Assembly (NCBI RefSeq): GCF_030551875.1
Contig: NZ_JAUOZU010000008.1
Span: 297,757 to 361,756 of the forward strand
Origin: Fluviirhizobium alvei
GTDB lineage: Bacteria > Pseudomonadota > Alphaproteobacteria > Rhizobiales > Rhizobiaceae
Direction of reading: 5' to 3'
DNA length: 64,000 bases
Numbering within the stretch: the first letter of the stretch is position 1; every line of letters starts with the position of its first letter. Under the pieces are notes generated by a model. It did not search any database and was not told where the DNA came from. It worked only from the letters and a program-made list of their open reading frames with translations. Shown here piece after piece: positions 8,802 to 21,668 of the stretch. Position numbers and translations under genes: made by a program.

Positions 8802-9470
8802 ATGAACGCACTCCTGGCCGGCAAATCCTATTCCGCCTTCCTGTTTGACATGGATGGCACCCTGCTCAGTTCGATCGCGGCAGCCGAACGTGTCTGGGGG
8901 GAATGGGCGCGACGCCATGGTCTGGATGTGGCTGCCTTCCTGCCGACCATTCACGGCGTGAAGGCAAGGGAAACCATCCGGCGTCAGAACCTGCCCGATA
9001 TCGATCTCGATCTCGAGGTGGAATGGGTCACGCGCGGCGAAATGGAGGATACAGACGGTATCCTTGCAATCGACGGGGTCATGCATTTCCTCAACGCGAT
9101 TCCAGAAGACCGCTGGGCGATCGTCACCTCGGCGACACGCGATCTTGCCTTGAAGCGTCTGGCAGCTGCGGGAATTCATCCGCCGAAAACGATCGTCAGC
9201 GGTGAGGATGTGGTGCATGGCAAGCCGGCACCGGATTGCTTTCTTCTCGGCGCTGAACGGCTCGGCGTGGCAATCGACGATTGCCTGGTGTTCGAGGACG
9301 CGCCGGCGGGTATTGCGGCGGCCGAAGCGGCCGGCGCCGATGTCATGGTCATAACCGCGACCCATCAGCATCCGCTCGATACCATGCATGGCACGGTTCC
9401 GAATTATCTCTCGCTTCGGCTTGATGTGACAAGCGACGCTCGGCTAAGAATCGTTCCTGTCCAAGTTTAG
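8802..9470 (+). CDS. HAD-superfamily hydrolase, sugar phosphatase-like
   Basis: 222 residues, HAD subfamily IA. Motif I is FDMDGT at 15-20 (nucleophile Asp16), motif II is VTSAT, and motifs III/IV are GKPAPD and VFEDAPAGIAAAEAAG. The size and motifs fit small phosphatases acting on sugar or polyol phosphates (DOG phosphatase, glycerol-3-phosphatase group); the substrate is not known. It stands alone between two convergently placed genes and shares a bidirectional terminator with the aldolase gene. Confidence 0.88.
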   Translation: MNALLAGKSYSAFLFDMDGTLLSSIAAAERVWGEWARRHGLDVAAFLPTIHGVKARETIRRQNLPDIDLDLEVEWVTRGEMEDTDGILAIDGVMHFLNAIPEDRWAIVTSATRDLALKRLAAAGIHPPKTIVSGEDVVHGKPAPDCFLLGAERLGVAIDDCLVFEDAPAGIAAAEAAGADVMVITATHQHPLDTMHGTVPNYLSLRLDVTSDARLRIVPVQV

Positions 9471-9508
9471 AGCACTTCCTGCCAGTTCGAACGCTCTCCC
9501 AGGGCATG

Positions 9509-9538
9509 AAAAAACCCGGATGGCGACCATCCGGGTTT
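9509..9538. terminator. Bidirectional intrinsic terminator between the HAD and aldolase genes
   Basis: AAACCCGGATGG (9512-9523) pairs perfectly with CCATCCGGGTTT (9527-9538) around a CGA loop. On the minus strand six T residues follow (A-run 9509-9514), making it a good terminator for the aldolase gene; on the plus strand it ends the HAD transcript. Confidence 0.85.
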
Positions 9539-9563
9539 CCTGTCTATGCGCTATGTCGGTTGA

Positions 9564-10217
9564 TCAGCCGATCTTCTGTCCAGTCTTGGCCCAATCGGCG
9601 AGGAACTGCTCGAGACCCTTGTCGGTGAGCGGATGCTTGACCAGAGCCTTGAGCGTTGCCGGCGGAACGGTGGCCACATCGGCTCCGATCAGGGCGGCTT
9701 CCTTGACATGATTGACGGTGCGGATCGAGGCGGCGAGGATCTCGGTCTCGAAGCCGTAATTGTCATAGATCTGACGGATCTCGCGGATTAGGTCCATGCC
9801 GTCGATTGCGATATCGTCGAGACGACCGATGAAGGGCGAAATGAAGGTCGCGCCGGCCTTGGCGGCCAGCAGGGCCTGGTTGGCCGAGAAGCAGAGCGTG
9901 ACGTTGGTCTTGTGACCGTCCGAAGTGAGGTTCTTGCAGGCCTTGAGGCCATCGAGCGTCAGCGGCAGCTTGATGCAGATATTGTCGGCGATCTTTGCGA
10001 GAACGGCGGCTTCGCGCATCATGCCGTCATAGTCCATGGCCGTCACTTCAGCGGAAACCGGGCCTTCGACGATGCCGCAGATTTCCTTGGTGACTTCCAG
10101 AATGTCCCGGCCCGATTTCAGGATCAGCGACGGATTGGTGGTCACGCCATCCAGAAGGCCGAGGTCGTTGAGTTCCTTGATGTCCTTCACGTCGGCGGTG
10201 TCGACAAAGAATTTCAT
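9564..10217 (-). CDS. tal: Transaldolase / fructose-6-phosphate aldolase family enzyme
   Basis: 217 residues, the short (TalC/FSA-type) class. The Schiff-base lysine is Lys83 in NICIKLP; the VTTNPS motif is at 25-30. Enzymes of this size act either as transaldolases in the pentose phosphate pathway or as fructose-6-phosphate aldolases, and the sequence by itself does not decide. The start ATG 10217 has GGGAG upstream. It is divergent from priA with 84 bases between, and it ends at the shared terminator. Confidence 0.93.
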   Translation of the reverse strand: MKFFVDTADVKDIKELNDLGLLDGVTTNPSLILKSGRDILEVTKEICGIVEGPVSAEVTAMDYDGMMREAAVLAKIADNICIKLPLTLDGLKACKNLTSDGHKTNVTLCFSANQALLAAKAGATFISPFIGRLDDIAIDGMDLIREIRQIYDNYGFETEILAASIRTVNHVKEAALIGADVATVPPATLKALVKHPLTDKGLEQFLADWAKTGQKIG

Positions 10218-10301
10218 GACCGTGCACTCCCTATCTATTGGATCGTTTTAAAACCTCTTTGCGGTTTTCTTTCGTCAAAAGCAAGTGCAAGGTCGCCAGC
10301 C

Positions 10302-12509
10302 ATGGGAAAAGATTCGCTCGATCTGTTTGGCGCCCCGCGTGAGGTCAGGGTGGTGCCGGTTATGGTGCCATTGCCGGTCGCCAAGCCTTATAGTTATGTG
10401 GTGCCGGATGGCATGCATGTGGAGGCCGGCTCCATCGTGCAGGTGCCGCTCGGTCCGCGTCAGGTGTTCGGGGTCGTCTGGGCAGGCGAAAGTGACGACA
10501 AGGTCGATCCGAAGAAACTCAAGTCGATTACCGCCGCTTTCGATTGCCATCCGCTGACCAAAGACATGCGCAGTTTTCTCGACTGGGTGGCTTCCTATAC
10601 GCTGTCGCCGCCCGGCCTTGTTGCACGCATGGCGCTCAGGGCACCGGCGGCCTTCGATCCGGAGCCGATGATCGAAGGGTTGCGGCTCACCGACCAGCGG
10701 CCCGAGCGGCAGACACCTGCCCGATTGCGGGTGATTTCGCTTGCCGAAGAGGCACCCGCCTGGACACGTTCCGGCCTTTCCCATGCTGCCGGCGTCTCGA
10801 CATCCGTTATCGACGGGCTCGTCGCGCAGGGCGTGTTCGAGCCGGTCTTTCTGCCGCCACCACCGGTCACCGCCTTGCCGGATCCCGATTATGGCGCAGC
10901 GCCGCTTGAGGGCGACCAGCGGGATGCGGCTGATCAATTGGTTGCTGCGGTCCGTTCGGCCAGCTTTTCCGTTTCTCTTGTTGACGGGGTAACCGGCTCG
11001 GGCAAGACGGAAGTCTATTTCGAGGCGGTGGCCGAGGCTCTCAAGCTCGGGCGCCAGGTTCTGATCCTGTTGCCCGAAATTGCGCTGACCCCAGCTTTTC
11101 TCGAGCGTTTTCAGGACCGCTTCGGCGCCAAGCCGGCCGAATGGCATTCCGATCTCGCGCCGCGTACCCGCGAAAAAGTCTGGCGTCAGGTGGGCGAAGG
11201 CCAGGTCCGCGTGGTGGCAGGCGCCCGTTCGGCGCTCTTTCTGCCGTTCGACAATCTCGGTCTTGTAATCGTCGATGAAGAGCATGATCCTGCCTACAAG
11301 CAGGAGGACCGGATTTTCTATAACGCCCGCGACATGGCGGTGGTTCGCGGGCGCATCGGTCAGTTTCCGGTGGTCCTTGTGTCGGCAACACCATCGGTCG
11401 AAAGCCGCGTCAATGCCGATCAGGGCCGCTACAGTCACATTCATCTGCGCAGCCGTTTCGGTGGAGCCGCGCTTCCCGATCTGCATCTTGTCGATATGCG
11501 GCGCCATCCGCCGGCGCGTGGCGGCTTTCTTTCACCCGTCATGCTGCGCGCGATGGAAAAGACGCGCGAACGCGGCGAACAATCGCTCCTGTTCCTCAAC
11601 AGGCGCGGTTATGCGCCGCTAACGCTCTGCCGGGTTTGCGGGCACCGGTTCCAATGCCCCAATTGCTCGGCCTGGCTGGTCGAACATCGCTTTCGCGGCA
11701 TCTTGCAGTGCCATCATTGCGGCCATAACGAAAAGACACCGGATGCCTGCCCAGAATGCGGGACGCTCGATCATCTGGCTGCCTGCGGTCCGGGGGTCGA
11801 GCGGATCGCCGAGGAGGTGGAAAAATCCTTTCCCGAAAGCCGCATCATCGTGCTGTCGTCGGATCTGTCCGGCGGGGTCAAACGATTGAGGCTGGAGCTC
11901 GAGGCGATTGCCAAAGGCGAGGCCGACATCGTCATCGGCACGCAACTGGTTGCCAAGGGTCATAACTTTCCGAACATGACGCTGGTGGGCATCGTCGATG
12001 CCGATATCGGCCTCGCCAACGGCGATCCACGCGCGGCTGAACGGACGTTCCAGCTACTATCGCAGGTCACGGGTCGTGCTGGTCGAACAGGTCTCAAGAG
12101 CCACGGATTGATCCAGACCTATCAGCCGCTGCATCCGGTCATGCAGGCGATCGTTTCAGGTGATCCGGAAATGTTCTACGAACGCGAGATCGTCGAACGG
12201 GAAAAGGCGCTGATGCCGCCGTTCGGAAGGCTGGCGGCCATCATCATCTCGGCAGACAGTCGCGCCGATGCCGAAGCGCATGCCCGTGGGCTGCGTCAGG
12301 CAGCACCGCCGGTATCGGGCATCTCGGTCCTGGGTCCGGCAGAGGCGCCGCTGGCGCTGGTGCGCGGTCGCTATCGCTTCCGGTTGCTGGTTCACGGCCG
12401 CCGTGGCGCAGATATGCAGGGCTTCGTCAGTACCATGATCCAGAATGGTCCGAAGGAGCGCGCCTCGCTCCATGTCCAGATCGACATCGATCCTCAGAGT
12501 TTTTTGTAG
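10302..12509 (+). CDS. priA: Primosomal protein N' (replication restart helicase)
   Basis: 735 residues. PriA recognises stalled forks and loads the replicative helicase. An N-terminal DNA-binding part (to about 200) precedes a superfamily 2 helicase core with Walker A VTGSGKTE at about 231-238 and DEEHD near 324; the zinc-binding insert with paired CxxC motifs (CRVCG, CPNC, CHHCG, CPECG) spans about 444-485. The start is ATG 10302 (MGKDSLDLFG); the open frame continues upstream through the aldolase promoter but the extension does not resemble PriA. Confidence 0.96.
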   Translation: MGKDSLDLFGAPREVRVVPVMVPLPVAKPYSYVVPDGMHVEAGSIVQVPLGPRQVFGVVWAGESDDKVDPKKLKSITAAFDCHPLTKDMRSFLDWVASYTLSPPGLVARMALRAPAAFDPEPMIEGLRLTDQRPERQTPARLRVISLAEEAPAWTRSGLSHAAGVSTSVIDGLVAQGVFEPVFLPPPPVTALPDPDYGAAPLEGDQRDAADQLVAAVRSASFSVSLVDGVTGSGKTEVYFEAVAEALKLGRQVLILLPEIALTPAFLERFQDRFGAKPAEWHSDLAPRTREKVWRQVGEGQVRVVAGARSALFLPFDNLGLVIVDEEHDPAYKQEDRIFYNARDMAVVRGRIGQFPVVLVSATPSVESRVNADQGRYSHIHLRSRFGGAALPDLHLVDMRRHPPARGGFLSPVMLRAMEKTRERGEQSLLFLNRRGYAPLTLCRVCGHRFQCPNCSAWLVEHRFRGILQCHHCGHNEKTPDACPECGTLDHLAACGPGVERIAEEVEKSFPESRIIVLSSDLSGGVKRLRLELEAIAKGEADIVIGTQLVAKGHNFPNMTLVGIVDADIGLANGDPRAAERTFQLLSQVTGRAGRTGLKSHGLIQTYQPLHPVMQAIVSGDPEMFYEREIVEREKALMPPFGRLAAIIISADSRADAEAHARGLRQAAPPVSGISVLGPAEAPLALVRGRYRFRLLVHGRRGADMQGFVSTMIQNGPKERASLHVQIDIDPQSFL

Positions 12510-12528
12510 TCGGGGACACATCTCCTTT

Positions 12529-13266
12529 TCATCGGCTCCGATGTGCTTTCATCTCAGTGAGCACGGTATCGAAATCCTCACCCGCAATAGTGCGGTCGAT
12601 CAATGTCAGAAGGCCGTCCTTGCCGATGGCATGATCAATATCGGCTACATTGGCGGCCGCGGCGCCATAGGCGCGTTTCCATCCGCGATCAGCCAGGAAT
12701 GTCGACCAATCATAGAAACCGCGGGATTTGCGGATCCAGGCCTTGGTCTCCTCATCATGGAAAAGCGAAATCCGGTGGTCGCCAGACAGATAGGAGGCCA
12801 TGCCTTCGTTGAACCAGTTGGGGATCTTTTCATCCCACAATGCCGTCGGGCCCCAACGGACCAGTAACTCGGCGTGAAACAGTTCGTGGGTCATCAGGAT
12901 CCGGTCGAGCCCCCTCTCTGCAAAGGCGCGCGGTGGCAAATGGACGATCTGCCATCCGAAGGCCTGCGCCGTATTGCCATTGAAGCCGAAGGTCTTCTCA
13001 CAGCCCATTTCGCTGCAGAGAACATAGCGTGGTGAGGCTTTTAGCGTCCCGAAAAATCCCCGCATCTTTTCTTCCGCGTAGCGGATCGCCGCTAACTTTT
13101 CATCAGATCGTTCCGGTCGATCGGCGTAGACGCCAGGTGCGATTTCGGTCATTCCGTAGAGCTGTGGCGCCAACATCCGCTGGGGTCCCGGAATGGCGGC
13201 GGCGGCGATGGACATCGTCGTCAGAACGAAAACGATGCTTGCGAGAATTTGCAAAGGTCGACGCAA
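12529..13266 (-). CDS. Exported zincin-like protein with HELFH motif
   Basis: 245 residues with a signal peptide (about 1-24, ending AAAA). HELFH at 127-131 and NEGMASY at 153-159 match the HExxH plus downstream NE glutamate of gluzincin metallopeptidases, so zinc binding by His127, His131 and Glu154 is predicted. The spacing of 23 residues is in the gluzincin range. No named family is recognised and the substrate is unknown. Two cysteines (84 and 89) flank a short loop and could form a disulfide. It is convergent with priA with 19 bases between. Confidence 0.75.
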   Translation of the reverse strand: MRRPLQILASIVFVLTTMSIAAAAIPGPQRMLAPQLYGMTEIAPGVYADRPERSDEKLAAIRYAEEKMRGFFGTLKASPRYVLCSEMGCEKTFGFNGNTAQAFGWQIVHLPPRAFAERGLDRILMTHELFHAELLVRWGPTALWDEKIPNWFNEGMASYLSGDHRISLFHDEETKAWIRKSRGFYDWSTFLADRGWKRAYGAAAANVADIDHAIGKDGLLTLIDRTIAGEDFDTVLTEMKAHRSR

Positions 13267-13334
13267 CAGAGATTCCCCCTTGGTTGGCTCTATGCCATAT
13301 AGAGTGGATAATCGGGCATTTAAGAGGGTCGCCG

Positions 13335-14117
13335 ATGGAAATTTCCTTGCCGGTCTTTCCGGATGAGACAGGCGCGCAGGTCGCTTTCATCGCGATGGGA
13401 TTGTTGCTGGTGATCGGACTTCTGCTCCTGGTCGTGCCGGGCCTGTTCGGGCGTCTCGTCGGTTTGGAGCGCCGTCTGCCACCCTTTACCGGCATGAGCG
13501 AATTTCGGGCTGCAGGCGCCCTGATTCTGGGGCTTGGCCTCATCGCCCTGATGTTCGATCAGCCGGTAAATTATGTGGTCGTCGGCTGCGCGCTAGCCGC
13601 GTCATTCTTTGGTCGCATGGTCTCGCTTATCATCGATCGCCAGACGCCCGTTGCCGACCTTGCTATGCTTGTGCTGCAGGGTGGCCTGGCTGTTGCCGCA
13701 CTTCAATCCTTCTTCGATATCTACGATCCTGAGCAGGCGATCATCATGCCGGCAGAAAGTGCTGCACTGCTGGTCTTCTTTGCCTATTGGGCGCTTGTGA
13801 CGCTCGGCCTGCTGATGCTGGTTGCGCCCGGAATTGCCGCCCGAGCAACAGGCCTCGTGGGTGAAGGAGGAGAAGCGGTGCGGCTGTCCTCGATCCGGGC
13901 AGGCGGTGGATTCCTCGTCGGTCTGGCGTTTTCGGGTCTTCTCTTTGCCAATCCGATGGCAGAGCTCGGGATGGCGGGTGCACTTCTGCTGGCCGTCGTC
14001 GGCCGCCTGGTCGGCCTGATTTTCGATCGCGGCTACTACGGTTACAGATTGGCCGCACTTCTTCTTCAGGTTGTCGTTGCGGCAATCTTTGTCCGTTATG
14101 TTTCCTCGATGATGTAA
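13335..14117 (+). CDS. Eight-span membrane protein made of two internal repeats
   Basis: 260 residues, nearly all hydrophobic, with about eight membrane spans. The two halves look alike: GLLLLVVPGLFGRLVGL with a later FFGRMVSLIIDR in the first, and GLLMLVAPGIAARATGL with VVGRLVGLIFDR in the second, each followed by a small-residue helix. This resembles DUF4345-type proteins, which are usually a single unit of about 130 residues, so this one appears duplicated. Function is unknown. ATG 13335 is chosen over an upstream in-frame start that lies within the divergent peptidase gene. Confidence 0.8.
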   Translation: MEISLPVFPDETGAQVAFIAMGLLLVIGLLLLVVPGLFGRLVGLERRLPPFTGMSEFRAAGALILGLGLIALMFDQPVNYVVVGCALAASFFGRMVSLIIDRQTPVADLAMLVLQGGLAVAALQSFFDIYDPEQAIIMPAESAALLVFFAYWALVTLGLLMLVAPGIAARATGLVGEGGEAVRLSSIRAGGGFLVGLAFSGLLFANPMAELGMAGALLLAVVGRLVGLIFDRGYYGYRLAALLLQVVVAAIFVRYVSSMM

Positions 14118-14383
14118 TCGCGTTTTGAACGCCCCTGCGAAATAATTTTGCGCGAGCGGGAATCTTCGATGCTTTCCCATGGCAAAGAAATGCGAAAGTG
14201 AGGCGATATTCGCCAATTTCCTGTGTTGCGAGTCCAAACGAGCTATGCTAGACGGCAAGCGGGTTTTATGGGGGCATGGACAAGGGGTCTTTCGCGTCCA
14301 TTTAAAATGCAACAATTTCAGAGTCTTAGTGAAGCGCAAGAGCGTAACACTAGGATTTTGTGAAGATCAGGGAAACTCAAGGC
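14118..14383 (+). promoter_or_regulatory. Leader region of the ATP synthase operon
   Basis: 266 bases with no supportable gene, ahead of atpH. The promoter of the atp operon must lie here, but I cannot assign -35/-10 boxes with confidence. The sequence is less G+C-rich than its surroundings. Confidence 0.4.
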
Positions 14384-16473
<2,090 letters not shown>

Positions 16474-16500
16474 TCGAACCCAAGCTAGGACGGAAAACGG

Positions 16501-18835
<2,335 letters not shown>

Positions 18836-18900
18836 TGAACAGGGTTCGGGCGCGGATATTTCCGCGTCCACCCGTCTCCTGTATGAAAGCGTGGTAGACC

Positions 18901-19302
18901 ATGGCTGATAGCTTCAATTTTGAACTGGTTTCCCCCGAACGCCTGCTCGTTTCGGCGAAGGTGACCGAAGTCGTCCTGCCGGCGACGGAAGGCGAAATGG
19001 GCGTCATGGCCAATCATTCGCCCTTCATGACGACGATCCGTCCGGGTGTCCTGACGGTGAAGGATGCTGCCGGACAGGCCAGCAAGTATGTGGTGTTCGG
19101 CGGTTTTGCCGATGTGCTGCCAAGCGGTTGCACCATTTTGGCCGAATCAGCCTATGCAATGGCCGACTTCACCAAGGCCGTGCTGGAGAAGCGCGTGGCG
19201 CTTGCGGAGTCTGATCTGGCCAATGCCCAGAGCGATGAAGGCAGGACCAAGATCCAGCAGCTGATTTCCGATCTCAAGGGTCTTTCGGCTGTCGCAGCCT
19301 GA
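18901..19302 (+). CDS. atpC: F1 ATP synthase subunit epsilon
   Basis: 133 residues; rotor subunit that can inhibit hydrolysis. The beta-sandwich marks VVLPATEGEMGVMANHSP and the GGFADV segment are present, followed by a C-terminal helix. It is the last gene of the operon and is followed at once by a strong terminator. Confidence 0.95.
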   Translation: MADSFNFELVSPERLLVSAKVTEVVLPATEGEMGVMANHSPFMTTIRPGVLTVKDAAGQASKYVVFGGFADVLPSGCTILAESAYAMADFTKAVLEKRVALAESDLANAQSDEGRTKIQQLISDLKGLSAVAA

Positions 19303-19325
19303 GCCTCGATGATCGCACTGATTTG

Positions 19326-19357
19326 AAGCCCTCGCGAAAGCGGGGGCTTTGTTTTTT
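19326..19357 (+). terminator. Intrinsic terminator of the atp operon
   Basis: AAGCCCTCGC (19326-19335) pairs with GCGGGGGCTT (19340-19349) with one G-T wobble and a GAAA tetraloop, then TGTTTTTT. It lies 24 bases after the atpC stop. Confidence 0.93.
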
Positions 19358-19472
19358 GCCCCCGATCTTGCTGGTTTTATGTCGCAATTGATCGCTGAAA
19401 TGGCGCCCGTATCGCGCTAGTTTCCCACCGGAACGGCCCGAACGGTGCCGTCAGAACCGGTTGGAGCGCCCG

Positions 19473-20612
19473 ATGAAGTTTTCCCTGTCCACGATTCCCG
19501 ATATCCGCTTTGGCGTAGATGAAATCGAGCAGTTGGGCCCGCACGCACGATCCCTCGGGAGTGTCGGTCGTGCGGCTATCGTGATGGACAGCTTTCTTGC
19601 CTCGTCTGGTCTAGGAGAAAAAGTGATGGCGCTGCTCGGCGAAGCCGAGATTGCGAGTAGTCTGTTTTCCGATTTTTCCGGAGAGCCGAAGCTTGTGCAC
19701 CTGCGGGCAGCAACCGAGATTGCCAAGGGTGCCGATCTGGTCATCGGGATCGGTGGTGGTTCGGCGCTCGATATTGCCAAGATCGTCGCCTGCACGGCCG
19801 CTTCCGGCGAAGATCCGATGCATTATGCCCTGGCCGCCAATCCATTGCCCCGCAATCCCTTGAAGAAGATCATGGTGCCGACGACGGCGGGAACGGGTTC
19901 GGAGACATCGGCAACGAACATCTTTACCGGGGAAGCCGGCAAGAAGCTCTGGATCTGGGGTGCCGAAAGCAAGGCCGATCTCGTGATCCTCGATCCGGGC
20001 CTGACCGTCTCTCTGCCAGCCAATCTGACGGCCTGGTGTGGTATGGATGCCTTCATCCATGCGTTCGAGGCGAGCACGAACCGCAACACAAATACCGCCG
20101 CGAAGCTTTTCGGCCATGAAGCCATGCGCCTCATCGCGGAAAATCTCGAAACGGCCGTAAAGGAACGCGGCAATCTCGAAGCGCGCGGCCATGTCCTCCT
20201 TGGTTCCTGCTATGCAGGCATTGCGATCGACAATTGTGGAACCGCGATCGCCCACAATGTCAGCCACGCGCTGGCAGGTCTTGCGCCGATCCATCATGGC
20301 CATGCAACGGCGCTGGGATTTGAGGCAACGATCGGCTGGCTGGTGGAACAGCCGACGGAAGATCTGGAAGAGGCCGCCTGGGCCTGTGATCTTGCTGATG
20401 CATTCGATTTGCCGGCCTTTGTCAGCGGGTTAATGGACGCCTGCGCGATCGAGCGGCGCCTTCCCGCGGCCTTTGCGGCCTATTCTTGGGATGATCTTGC
20501 GCGCGAAATGCTGGCGCCGGAAAACCAGCCCATGCGGCGATCCACGATTCGGGATGTCAGCGAGGCTGACATCGCTGTTTTTGCCGACCGCATTATGCGT
20601 CTGGCGAAATGA
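19473..20612 (+). CDS. Iron-containing (group III) alcohol dehydrogenase
   Basis: 379 residues. NAD-dependent dehydrogenase acting on a primary alcohol or aldehyde; the substrate is not identifiable. The nucleotide loop GGGSALDIAK and the PTTAGTGSE motif are present, and the iron ligands fit Asp192, His196, His261 and His277 (GMDAFIHAFEA, AHNVSHALAG, HHGHATAL). The start is ATG 19473 with GGAG 6 bases upstream. It stands alone between the atp terminator and an ArsR gene. Confidence 0.92.
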   Translation: MKFSLSTIPDIRFGVDEIEQLGPHARSLGSVGRAAIVMDSFLASSGLGEKVMALLGEAEIASSLFSDFSGEPKLVHLRAATEIAKGADLVIGIGGGSALDIAKIVACTAASGEDPMHYALAANPLPRNPLKKIMVPTTAGTGSETSATNIFTGEAGKKLWIWGAESKADLVILDPGLTVSLPANLTAWCGMDAFIHAFEASTNRNTNTAAKLFGHEAMRLIAENLETAVKERGNLEARGHVLLGSCYAGIAIDNCGTAIAHNVSHALAGLAPIHHGHATALGFEATIGWLVEQPTEDLEEAAWACDLADAFDLPAFVSGLMDACAIERRLPAAFAAYSWDDLAREMLAPENQPMRRSTIRDVSEADIAVFADRIMRLAK

Positions 20613-20726
20613 TTGAACGCCCATCTTTTCGAAACGCCGGCATTGCTTTATCAGTTCCGGCGCACGCGATCTGAAAATTCCATCGTCGAAATTGACGATC
20701 GCAATTGGATCGCCATCTCTTTGCCA

Positions 20727-20752
20727 CTATATATGGTTTTTGCTACATATAG
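20727..20752. promoter_or_regulatory. A+T-rich inverted repeat, possible operator of the ArsR regulator
   Basis: CTATAT (20727-20732) and ATATAG (20747-20752) are perfect inverted arms 14 bases apart, inside an otherwise A+T-rich 26-base stretch, centred about 40 bases before the start codon. ArsR proteins usually bind such imperfect palindromes in their own promoters. Binding is inferred only from position and symmetry. Confidence 0.4.
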
Positions 20753-20779
20753 GCGACAGGGTAGTTTTCGAGGATGATG

Positions 20780-21118
20780 ATGCAGGAAACGATCGATCTC
20801 GATGGTCTGTCTCGAGAAGACATCAGTGAGTTCTCCAGCCATGTGCAGGAGGCGACGGATTTTCTCAAGGCGCTGGCGCACGAAACAAGGCTGATGATTC
20901 TGTGCCTTCTTTCAGAAGGTGAGAAGACCGTGAGCGAGTTGGAAGCGAAAGTCAGGCAGCCACAGGCGATCGTATCCCAACAGTTGGCGCGGTTGCGTGC
21001 CGAGGAGATCGTCAAGACCCGGCGGGAAGGGCGGCAGATCTACTATTCCATCGCGCGTGCCGAGATCGTCACTGTGGTCCGGGCGCTGCATACGATGTTC
21101 TGTGCCGGCCATATGTGA
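20780..21118 (+). CDS. ArsR-family regulator resembling the BigR/SqrR sulfide sensors
   Basis: 112 residues (114 if read from the first of three successive ATGs). Winged helix with ALAHETRLMILCLL, the recognition helix Q-A-I-V-S-Q-Q-L-A-R-L and the wing RREGRQIYYSI. Counting from the first ATG, Cys44 and Cys110 fall at the two positions that form the polysulfide link in BigR and SqrR. This suggests a reactive sulfur sensor, though no sulfide oxidase gene is next to it. The third ATG (20780) has GAGG at the best distance. An A+T-rich palindrome lies upstream. Confidence 0.82.
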   Translation: MQETIDLDGLSREDISEFSSHVQEATDFLKALAHETRLMILCLLSEGEKTVSELEAKVRQPQAIVSQQLARLRAEEIVKTRREGRQIYYSIARAEIVTVVRALHTMFCAGHM

Positions 21119-21138
21119 TCGAACCGATCTTCCCAAAC

Positions 21139-21165
21139 AAAAAAGGCGCCCGAGGGCGCCTTTTT
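21139..21165. terminator. Bidirectional terminator between the ArsR and RTX genes
   Basis: GGCGCC (21145-21150) pairs with GGCGCC (21155-21160) around CGAG, flanked by six A on the left and five T on the right, so it can end both convergent genes. Confidence 0.88.
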
Positions 21166-21182
21166 CGTACGATATAAACCGA

Positions 21183-21668
21183 TCAGAACGAAATGATGTC
21201 CTTGATGTTGGCCTTGAAATCCTTGAGGGTCATGCCCTTGATGGTCAGCGTGTTGTTGGCGTCAAGCTTGATGACGACGTCCTTGCCGGACTGCTTGGCA
21301 TTGGCCGCAACTTCCTTGAGATTGTCAAACTTGGGACCCGCAGTCAGCTTGATCTTGTCTGTGCCGATTTCGAAATCTTCGATCGTGTCCTTGCCGTAGC
21401 CGGTCTTGTAAACAAACGTATCGGCGCCGCCATCGCCCGAGAGGATATCGTTGCCCAGGCCGCCATCGATCGTATCGTTGCCAGCGCCGCCTTCAATTTC
21501 ATCGTTGCCAGCGTCGCCAAAGAGCTTGTCATTGCCCTTGCCGCCATCGAGATAGTCGTTGCCGTTATTGCCGTTGAGAATGTCGTTGCCGCCGCGACCG
21601 AACAGCAGATCCGCGAAGGACTTGCCGTTGATCGTATCGACTGCGTTGGTACCAATATTCGTTGCCAT
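21183..21668 (-). CDS. Small RTX (hemolysin-type calcium-binding repeat) protein
   Basis: 161 residues. Seven or so GGxGxD nonapeptide repeats run from about 24 to 84 and would form a Ca-filled parallel beta roll outside the cell. Residues 85-161 match the domain that follows the repeats in serralysin-like proteins, with DTIEDFEIGTDKIKL and a hydrophobic C-terminus ending IISF, the usual non-cleaved type I secretion signal. No enzymatic domain exists, so it may be a surface or matrix component. A type I exporter operon starts divergently about 770 bases away, making it the obvious candidate substrate. Confidence 0.9.
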   Translation of the reverse strand: MATNIGTNAVDTINGKSFADLLFGRGGNDILNGNNGNDYLDGGKGNDKLFGDAGNDEIEGGAGNDTIDGGLGNDILSGDGGADTFVYKTGYGKDTIEDFEIGTDKIKLTAGPKFDNLKEVAANAKQSGKDVVIKLDANNTLTIKGMTLKDFKANIKDIISF

